From Pirellulales bacterium (GTDB lineage: Bacteria > Planctomycetota > Planctomycetia > Pirellulales > JALHPA01), in NCBI GenBank assembly GCA_022842745.1, contig JALHPA010000245.1, positions 1 through 5,590 of the forward strand: a stretch of 5,590 bases of DNA. Reading direction: 5' to 3'. The notes below the pieces were generated by a model that had not been told where the DNA came from, ran no database searches, and saw nothing but the letters and a program-made list of their open reading frames with translations. Shown piece after piece: positions 1-4,570 of this stretch (its first letter is position 1; the number at the start of each line of letters is the position of its first letter). Both the position numbers and the translations under genes were made by a program.

Positions 1-802
1 GGAATTTCTCCCGAAAAGCGAAAAACTCGCTCAATAGTCGGTATCCCAAAAACGAGTGGCTGGGATATTCGAGCAGCCCCTCGTCCAGGCCGAAACCGAC
101 TGGCCCCAATGCCTCCGATGGGGAAAAAACGACCGGGGGGGTCTGCGATCCGCGCGTCAGCGAACGGAAAGAGACTTGCATGCATTGGTTGAAGATCAAC
201 TCGTAGAGGTTCGAGCTGAGGAAACCATCTCCGAACAGGTACAGGCGGAGCGTTTCGAGCGACAGCTCGCTGAAGGTCATTTGCGACTGGCACTCGAACT
301 GCAACCGCAGCGCCGCGGCGGCGCGGCGCGGCGGATCAAAGTCGCGGGGAAACGGGGGGCTTTGTAGCGAGGCGTTCGTAAGTCGTATCGGCCACAGGTG
401 GACGGGGTACGCGGTGCGAAAACGGCACGGCCGTCCGCCGATGGGGGCGGTCTTGAGGCGGCTATGTTTTTCGATTTTGAAGCCGTGCGGGAGCTTGCCG
501 CGGGCGGGGTCGAGTTCGAATTCCACGATCGACATGGAGGGGATCGTGGAGAGGTAGTGGGGATAAAGGACCGCCAGCAGGCCATCGGTCAGTTCGGGGA
601 ATTCGTCGTCGAGCTTGCGGTGGATGCGCCCGGCCAGGAGGGCGAACGACTCGATCATCCGTTCAATATGCGGATCGCCAGAGCCGTTGGCGTCGAGCTG
701 CAGGCGTGCGGCGGTGGAGGGATAGCGTTGGCCGAATTCCTGGGCCAACTGGCGGATGAAATACAGCTCGCGCTCGTAGTACGGGTACAAAGCGTCGGAC
801 AT
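1..802 (-). CDS. tssF: TssF, T6SS baseplate subunit (N-terminal 267 residues, truncated by window edge)
   Basis: This encodes the T6SS baseplate protein TssF (ImpG/VasA family), a cytoplasmic wedge component that joins TssG, TssE and TssK under the tube and sheath. The ATG at 802 gives MSDALYPYYERELYFIRQLA, the usual family opening (an aromatic-rich start followed by YxxELxxLR). Residues 43-84 hold the conserved block beginning DPHIERMIESFALLAG and continuing through FPELT and LYPHYL. Residues 253-267 hold GYRLLSEFFAFREKF, another family hallmark. I translated the frame from 802 to the left edge and found no stop or frameshift. TssF is normally close to 600 residues, so a little over half is missing beyond position 1, probably followed by tssG. 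No convincing Shine-Dalgarno precedes the ATG, so the start rests on homology. It lies 131 nt after tssE, a gap in which I see no gene or clear promoter. Confidence 0.95.
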   Translation of the reverse strand, partial: MSDALYPYYERELYFIRQLAQEFGQRYPSTAARLQLDANGSGDPHIERMIESFALLAGRIHRKLDDEFPELTDGLLAVLYPHYLSTIPSMSIVEFELDPARGKLPHGFKIEKHSRLKTAPIGGRPCRFRTAYPVHLWPIRLTNASLQSPPFPRDFDPPRRAAAALRLQFECQSQMTFSELSLETLRLYLFGDGFLSSNLYELIFNQCMQVSFRSLTRGSQTPPVVFSPSEALGPVGFGLDEGLLEYPSHSFLGYRLLSEFFAFREKF

Positions 803-933
803 GCTGGGTTTCGATCGGTGAACGCCGGCGGCGGGGGGAGAGGCGAAGCCAAACCCGAAGTAGAATGCAGAGTACGGGGAAACACAACAGCAACCGGGTC
901 AGCGCTGCTGGAAGAACCTCGCCGCGGGACCGG

Positions 934-1416
934 TCAGGACTTGACGGTCTTGATGGAAGCGATGCCAGTGGTGAGCTCGAGCACGGTCTCGAAAGAGACG
1001 TCGGGATACGGCTCGACTTTGAGCCGGGATTCGACCTGGAACTTGAGCGCCAAGCGCTCGCCCGCGGCCCCTTCCTGGACGAGTCGCACGCGCACATCGC
1101 GCAGCCGCGGCTCGAATCGTTTGATCGCCAATTCGATCAGCCGGCCGACCGCGTCATGATGTTGGCGGGTGCTGGTAGCCAGCGAGCCGAAATCGGGCAG
1201 GCCGTAGTTCTCGACAGAAGTTTGCAACTCGGTGAACTCGGCCGGAAGCTCCAGCACCCCCTTGCGGGCGTTGAGCAAGCTCTCCAGATCGCGCCGCACC
1301 GCGGCGATCGTCTGCTCGAGGGAGTAGCCGCGACGGTCGATGGTCCCCCCCGAATCGGGATCGAGCAACCGATCGAGCAATGAGGGGGTAGTGGAGTCGA
1401 AATTGGGGCGCGGCAT
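934..1416 (-). CDS. tssE: TssE, gp25-like T6SS baseplate protein
   Basis: This 160-residue protein is TssE, the T6SS member of the gp25/lysozyme-like (GPW_gp25) baseplate family related to phage T4 gp25. In the cytoplasmic baseplate it contacts TssF/TssG and is thought to help start sheath polymerisation. Visible landmarks in order are SLLDRL (12-17), the helix RRDLESLLNARK (41-52), which is the place of the family's conserved helix, the signature YGLPD (71-75), the helix RFEPRL (100-105), and a C-terminal strand region ending near FETVLELTTG (142-151). Length and motif spacing are normal for TssE, so it looks intact. The start lies only 12 nt after the tagJ stop codon, which argues for co-transcription and possibly coupled translation. 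No clear Shine-Dalgarno is visible. Residues 22-25 are encoded over a run of seven G on the coding strand. Confidence 0.94.
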   Translation of the reverse strand: MPRPNFDSTTPSLLDRLLDPDSGGTIDRRGYSLEQTIAAVRRDLESLLNARKGVLELPAEFTELQTSVENYGLPDFGSLATSTRQHHDAVGRLIELAIKRFEPRLRDVRVRLVQEGAAGERLALKFQVESRLKVEPYPDVSFETVLELTTGIASIKTVKS

Positions 1417-1428
1417 ACAGCGATCCGT

Positions 1429-2232
1429 CTAGGCCGCCGCATCAGGCTGCGGATTGATAACCAGTTCCCGCCACTCCAGGATTGTCGGGGTCAAATCCCC
1501 AACGACGTGCATGCGGAGACCGCGACCCATTTGCGGACCTTCCTCCTCGCCGATCCAGTCGGTCATTCGACCCAGCCGGACCTGGGAATCGGGGTGTTCG
1601 TGCGAATTGGGATAGAGGGAGGGAAGGTAAATTTCCCCGCCAGCCTCGGCAGTTTCCAGGCGGGCGGGGATCCATAGCAAGTCGCGGGGAAACTTGGGTG
1701 GATTGATCGCGATCGACTCGACTTGCTCCAGTGGTAGCCAGTAGTAGTCGCCGCGCGAGAAGACTTCGAGCACGGTTCCGAACAGTTCATCCGCGTCGGT
1801 CAACTCCACGAACGGCTGACCGTTGAAAGTTCCGGTCAGGGTGGGGGCTTCCGCCTGGGCTTCGTCGAGCAGTTCCTGGGCGGCGGCGGGCCGGTTCTCT
1901 CTCAGGCGGAGGATGGCTTCGAGTCGGAGCCGCACGTGGCGGGGAGGCTCGGAGAGAAATTTGGGTTCCAGCGATTCGGAGAACAGCCGCCGTCGCTTTC
2001 CTTCGGCTTCCAACAGGGCCTTGTACCCGACGATCGCCACCTGCAGTTCCGGCTCGTCGTACTGGATGGCGTCGATCTGGCGGCGCGCGCGGTCCAGGTC
2101 GCCGGAGAACGCGGCGAGTTCAAACAGGAACAGCCGCTTATTCTTGTCCTCGGGGGCGGCTTTGACGGCGGCGATTTGGGCGTCGATTGCTTCGGCCAAC
2201 TTGCCGGCTTCGAATAGCGCTTTGGAATCCAT
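1429..2232 (-). CDS. tagJ: TagJ/ImpE, T6SS sheath accessory protein
   Basis: This 267-residue protein belongs to the ImpE/TagJ family (HsiE1 in P. aeruginosa H1-T6SS). Family members are cytoplasmic and are known to bind the sheath protein TssB, and they occur in one evolutionary class of T6SS together with a matching ClpV. The N-terminal half (about 1-130) is helical with TPR-like alternation (LFEAGKLAEAIDAQIAAVKA, then LFELAAFSGDLDRARRQIDA). The C-terminal half carries the ImpE-specific sequence: FNGQPFVELTDADELFGTVL (136-155), DYYWLPLEQVESI (162-174), RDLLWIPARLE (183-193), IYLPSLYPNS (201-210), RLGRMTDW (219-226) and VVGDLTPTILEWREL (243-257). It sits between the third hcp gene and tssE, as in the H1 cluster. 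The start ATG at 2232 gives the normal family N-terminus. A 91-nt gap separates it from hcp-3. No strong ribosome binding site is seen. Confidence 0.95.
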   Translation of the reverse strand: MDSKALFEAGKLAEAIDAQIAAVKAAPEDKNKRLFLFELAAFSGDLDRARRQIDAIQYDEPELQVAIVGYKALLEAEGKRRRLFSESLEPKFLSEPPRHVRLRLEAILRLRENRPAAAQELLDEAQAEAPTLTGTFNGQPFVELTDADELFGTVLEVFSRGDYYWLPLEQVESIAINPPKFPRDLLWIPARLETAEAGGEIYLPSLYPNSHEHPDSQVRLGRMTDWIGEEEGPQMGRGLRMHVVGDLTPTILEWRELVINPQPDAAA

Positions 2233-2323
2233 GGCTTGTTCTGCTCGCGAAGGGAATGGAAGCTAGCCAGCCGGTAACAATGCGGCGAGGGGCGTTGGCC
2301 GTGACGCGGACTCGGGGAGCTGT

Positions 2324-3019
2324 TCAGGAAACCGGTTTGTCCTTATGCATGCGAAAATCCCACGCCTTGATGACCGGTGTGCCCATCGTACCGTCGGCAA
2401 GTTGCGGTTTGTACTTCATTTCGCAGGTCAAAAAGGAAAAATCGACCGTTTCGGTTGGAGGTTCGGACCCCTGGGTCTCCAGTTTATATCCGGCGACGCT
2501 GACCTGGCCAAAGGTAACGATCAAGTAGGAGCGGGGACGGCTATCGGCGCCGAGCTTGCGAAACGTAACCCGTGCCTGGCTGAAATTGTTGTGCTGTTTC
2601 CGTTTGTCCTTGTTGGAGTTGCTGAAGTAGGCCGTCATCAGGTGCGGCGACGAGGCTTCCAACTGCTTGGTGATTTGGAAGCGATAGTCGGAATCGACCT
2701 TGCCTTTCTTCTTGCCGGCCGGTGGGGACTCGGGGGCCGACGATTCGGCCTGATTGCTGGATCCGCGGGCGCCTGCGGCGCGTTTTTCGCGGGCTTTTTT
2801 GGCGGCGGCGGCCTTGGTCTCGGCTTCTTCGCGGCGCTTTTCCGCGATGGCGATGGCGTTGGCATTGCCAAAGGTGAAGGACATGATCTGGATGCCGCGA
2901 GGGTTGTTTTCGTCGGCTGCCCCGCGGCGCGAATCCAGCGTCTCGCCGCCGACGCGGACGCTCATGGTGGCGGAGTCGGAGGTAAGCTCGAGAAATGCGT
3001 CCAGACTGTCTTCGGCCAT
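2324..3019 (-). CDS. Hcp-like tube protein with Ala/Lys/Glu-rich insertion (hcp-3)
   Basis: This 231-residue protein has the Hcp (T6SS tube, PF05638-type) fold pattern: DAFLELTSD at the N-terminus, IQIMSFTFG (43-51), RFQITKQLEASSPHL (113-127), an RPRSYLIVTF strand (161-170), and the C-terminal signature ETVDFSF then MKYKPQLADGT (201-211) and AWDFR. Between FG (50-51) and the RFQITKQL strand lies a segment of about 61 residues (52-112). The matching loop in the compact Hcp next door is about 22. Residues 55-83 are rich in Ala, Lys, Arg and Glu with no Pro and look like a long helix. They are followed by a Ser/Pro/Gly linker and the basic cluster KKKGK (103-107). I count 14 Lys/Arg against 9 Asp/Glu in 52-112. 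The frame is open upstream to 3124, but the ATG at 3019 is chosen because it matches Hcp N-termini and lies 4 nt after the hcp-2 stop. It may be a tube subunit, a specialised cap or cargo-binding Hcp; which one is unknown. Confidence 0.88.
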   Translation of the reverse strand: MAEDSLDAFLELTSDSATMSVRVGGETLDSRRGAADENNPRGIQIMSFTFGNANAIAIAEKRREEAETKAAAAKKAREKRAAGARGSSNQAESSAPESPPAGKKKGKVDSDYRFQITKQLEASSPHLMTAYFSNSNKDKRKQHNNFSQARVTFRKLGADSRPRSYLIVTFGQVSVAGYKLETQGSEPPTETVDFSFLTCEMKYKPQLADGTMGTPVIKAWDFRMHKDKPVS

Positions 3020-3023
3020 AAGG

Positions 3024-3701
3024 TCACATCGCCTCGCGGTCGAGGAAATTCCAGCCGGTACGGATCGCGGCGCCGAGCGTGCCGTCGTCGTTCTGCGGCT
3101 TATACTCCATTTTGCACTTGGCAAAGCTGAACGTCACCGTCTCGCGTGGAAACGCGCTCGAATCGACGCTCAGCGTATAGCCCACCGTGACCACGTCGTT
3201 GAAGGTCAGCACCAGGTACGCCACCCGCGCGTCGCCGGAGGCTTTTCGCAGCGTCACCGTGGCGGTGTCGAATACCTCGCGGGTGGTCAGGCTATGCGTG
3301 CTGCAATAGGCCCGGAACAGTGCCGGGGAGGAACGGTCGAGTTGCTTCGTGATCTCGAATTGGCAGGCATCAACCTCCCCCAGATCGTCCCCCTGGTACT
3401 TCTTGAAGTCCGCGTCGGAGAGAGTAATGTCTTGGGCGTAATCGTAATCCGGATCGCCGAAAAGCTGCTGCATTCCGATCGCCGGCTCGTCATCCATCAT
3501 CCGGCCTTTGGCGCGGCCGGCACGATCCGAAAAAGCCTGGTCGGCGAACTCCTGATCGTCGTCGAACGGCTGCGACGAGCCGAACTCAAAGGAAATGATC
3601 TCAATCGCGCTGACGAAGCCCGCGTCAAGGGCCTCCCCTTCGACTTTGGCGCCCCCCTGCATCAGCACCAGAAATCCGTCACACCAATCGATGTCGGCCA
3701 T
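3024..3701 (-). CDS. Hcp-like tube protein with acidic insertion (hcp-2)
   Basis: This 225-residue Hcp-family protein starts MADIDWCDGFLVLMQG. Recognisable family segments are IEIISFEFG (33-41), CQFEITKQLDRSSPALFRAY (113-132), YLVLTFNDVVTVGY (162-175), ETVTFSF (187-193) and MEYKPQNDDGTLG (198-210), ending GWNFLDREAM. Residues 42-113 form an extra-long loop at the same site as the insertion in hcp-3 but with unrelated sequence. In 42-110 I count 18 Asp/Glu and 6 Lys/Arg, with the acidic stretches FDDDQEFADQ, GDPDYDYAQD and DADFKKYQGDD. The ATG at 3701 was preferred to the upstream in-frame ATG at 3815 because AGGGAAG lies 8 nt before it and the extra 38 residues do not resemble Hcp. It is closer to hcp-3 than to hcp-1, sharing SSP, the Cys before the last strand (C196 here, C199 there) and the YKPQ..DGT.G ending. 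Family membership is secure; the role of the loop is unknown. Confidence 0.88.
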   Translation of the reverse strand: MADIDWCDGFLVLMQGGAKVEGEALDAGFVSAIEIISFEFGSSQPFDDDQEFADQAFSDRAGRAKGRMMDDEPAIGMQQLFGDPDYDYAQDITLSDADFKKYQGDDLGEVDACQFEITKQLDRSSPALFRAYCSTHSLTTREVFDTATVTLRKASGDARVAYLVLTFNDVVTVGYTLSVDSSAFPRETVTFSFAKCKMEYKPQNDDGTLGAAIRTGWNFLDREAM

Positions 3702-3709
3702 GCTGCTAT

Positions 3710-3716
3710 CTTCCCT
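3710..3716 (-). promoter_or_regulatory. Shine-Dalgarno of hcp-2, decides the start
   Basis: AGGGAAG on the coding strand lies 8 nt before the ATG at 3701. It supports this start over the in-frame ATG at 3815, which lies within the hairpin region and would add 38 residues with no Hcp resemblance. Confidence 0.7.
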
Positions 3717-3755
3717 GGCGGCACGCGCTATTGAAAAGATGCCTGCATCGAACGA

Positions 3756-3827
3756 GGCCGGGAACCGTTGGCGGCCGGTCCACAAAGGCGCGACCCGCCT
3801 AAATGCGACCGCCAACGACTCCCGACC
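3756..3827 (-). promoter_or_regulatory. Long RNA hairpin between hcp-1 and hcp-2
   Basis: Two 22-nt arms (3756-3777 and 3806-3827) are inverted repeats of each other around a 28-nt loop, with 18 of 22 positions exact, including a perfect core CGTTGGCGG/CCGCCAACG (3766-3774 and 3809-3817). The four inexact positions are all A-C in plus-strand RNA but G-U in the minus-strand transcript, so the operon mRNA can form an unbroken 22-bp stem. The loop contains a second, perfect 5-bp hairpin, AGGCG/CGCCT (3786-3790 and 3796-3800). No U-run directly follows the 3' arm, so it is not a canonical intrinsic terminator. It may be a processing, stability or attenuation element that separates the level of hcp-1 mRNA from the genes downstream. 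The structure is read directly from sequence; the function is inferred. Confidence 0.7.
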
Positions 3828-3875
3828 GACAAATAACCGAGAGGATCTAGCAACAATACGACCGTGCCGGGTGGC

Positions 3876-4421
3876 CTAGGCGTCGAAATTGGTGCTGTTG
3901 GACAGCTTGTTCCAAGCCATTTCCGATTTGGCGGCGTCGTCGAGCGTGCCGTCCTTCTTCTGCGGGCGGTAAATAACCTTCAGTGCGCCATACTCAAACA
4001 CCACGGTCTCTTCCGGGACGTCGTCCCCCGAACTGCCGGACCATTCGACGCTCTTCACTCCGACCGTCTTGAAATGGTACTCGAGGTAGACGCCGCCGGC
4101 CTGTTCGCCAGCGCTCACGCCGCTCTTGCGGAGGTGCAGTTCCACCTTGGAGTAGTGACCCCCCTTGCCGCAGGTCTGGGCCAGATAGGCGCTGGCGCGG
4201 TCGGTTTGCTTCTTGATCGTGAATTCCTTGAAGTCGGCCTTACCGGCCCCTGCACCGCCGGAGGCGGAGGTGATGTTCAGGGTGTTTTCGATGCCGAAGG
4301 AGAATTCCTTGATTTCAAACCAGCCTTCCGAGCCTTTGAAGAAGGCGTCGGTGCTTTCGCCCTTGATGTCGGTCGCGGCGCCCCCGGCAGAGGTGAACTT
4401 AACAAACGCGTCGAAAGCCAT
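3876..4421 (-). CDS. hcp: Hcp, T6SS inner tube protein (compact form, hcp-1)
   Basis: This 181-residue protein is a standard Hcp, the small protein whose hexameric rings stack into the T6SS inner tube and are ejected when the sheath contracts. Family features in order: MAFDAFVKF start, the KGEST segment (20-24) near the first strands, the strand WFEIKEFSFGIEN (34-46), a short Gly/Ala/Ser loop (51-62), DFKEFTIKKQTDRASAYL (63-80), VELHLRKSG (93-101), VYLEYHFKTVGVKSVEWSGS (111-130), then PEETVVFEYGALKVIYRPQ (136-154), KKDGTL and AWNKL. There is no signal peptide or membrane segment, as expected. It follows tssC by 149 nt and has the best ribosome binding site in the window, in keeping with the high amounts of Hcp a tube requires. 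It is probably the principal tube subunit. The stop is followed by a 174-nt gap with a large hairpin before hcp-2. Confidence 0.95.
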   Translation of the reverse strand: MAFDAFVKFTSAGGAATDIKGESTDAFFKGSEGWFEIKEFSFGIENTLNITSASGGAGAGKADFKEFTIKKQTDRASAYLAQTCGKGGHYSKVELHLRKSGVSAGEQAGGVYLEYHFKTVGVKSVEWSGSSGDDVPEETVVFEYGALKVIYRPQKKDGTLDDAAKSEMAWNKLSNSTNFDA

Positions 4422-4430
4422 GCTCGGTCT

Positions 4431-4435
4431 CTCCT
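4431..4435 (-). promoter_or_regulatory. Strong Shine-Dalgarno of hcp-1
   Basis: On the coding strand AGGAG lies 9 nt before the ATG of hcp-1 (context CTAGGAGAGACCGAGC then ATG). It is the only full AGGAG at a proper distance from a start in this window, so it fixes the start codon and fits strong translation of the main tube protein. Confidence 0.85.
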
Positions 4436-4447
4436 AGAAAAGTGGGT

Positions 4448-4467
4448 ATCTGCGAGGAAAATCTGCG
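4448..4467. repeat. Short direct repeat ATCTGCG upstream of hcp-1
   Basis: ATCTGCG occurs at 4448-4454 and again at 4461-4467, a 13-bp period, next to the small hairpin and 27 nt before the hcp-1 start. It may be a protein or small-RNA binding site, but seven bases can recur by chance. Confidence 0.3.
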
Positions 4468-4482
4468 GGCGCACGATGCGCC
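4468..4482 (-). promoter_or_regulatory. Small GC-rich hairpin in the tssC to hcp-1 leader
   Basis: A perfect 6-bp inverted repeat GGCGCA/TGCGCC with a 3-nt loop lies 46 nt upstream of the hcp-1 start. In the transcript it is followed after seven bases by a run of four U (4457-4460), which is weak for an intrinsic terminator. It could protect the 5' end of a processed hcp mRNA or partly terminate tssC transcription. Only the pairing itself is seen. Confidence 0.45.
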
Positions 4483-4570
4483 TCTTCGTGAGGTGGGGTC
4501 TTTCCAACTCCGGCCATTCAGGTTGTAGCAATCCGTCTGGGAAGATTCCAGCGTCCCATTCCCGGGGGCG

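Noticed and set aside
803..933. Promoter or small gene in the 131-nt gap before tssF
   Set aside because: Only poor -35/-10 matches and a chance 5-bp stem were seen; no open frame with family resemblance.
398..1383. Plus-strand open frames of 253 and 172 codons over tssF and tssE
   Set aside because: The opposite strand carries continuous, conserved TssF and TssE sequence; these are shadows.
2233..2323. Regulatory element in the 91-nt gap between hcp-3 and tagJ
   Set aside because: No convincing hairpin, promoter or repeat could be read there.
3020..3124. N-terminal extension of hcp-3 starting at 3124
   Set aside because: It would overlap the conserved end of hcp-2 in another frame; the ATG at 3019 yields the normal Hcp N-terminus right after the hcp-2 stop.
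2324..3701. Hcp with fused effector domain (evolved Hcp) for hcp-2 or hcp-3
   Set aside because: Evolved Hcps carry C-terminal effector domains. Here the C-termini end normally and the extra residues lie in an internal loop with no toxin motif.
2345..3734. Long plus-strand open frames (261 and 326 codons) opposite the hcp-2 and hcp-3 genes, with Gly/Phe/Leu-rich membrane-like stretches
   Set aside because: They are antisense to well-recognised Hcp proteins; the hydrophobic stretch is simply the complement of the Ala/Lys/Glu-rich insertion. High third-position GC produces such frames.
3702..3815. N-terminal extension of hcp-2 starting at 3815
   Set aside because: The added residues do not resemble Hcp, and the downstream ATG at 3701 has a good Shine-Dalgarno. 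The region is better explained as an untranslated hairpin.
3756..3827. Calling the large hairpin a canonical Rho-independent terminator
   Set aside because: No U-run follows the 3' arm directly, and the downstream genes belong to the same system and need transcription through it.
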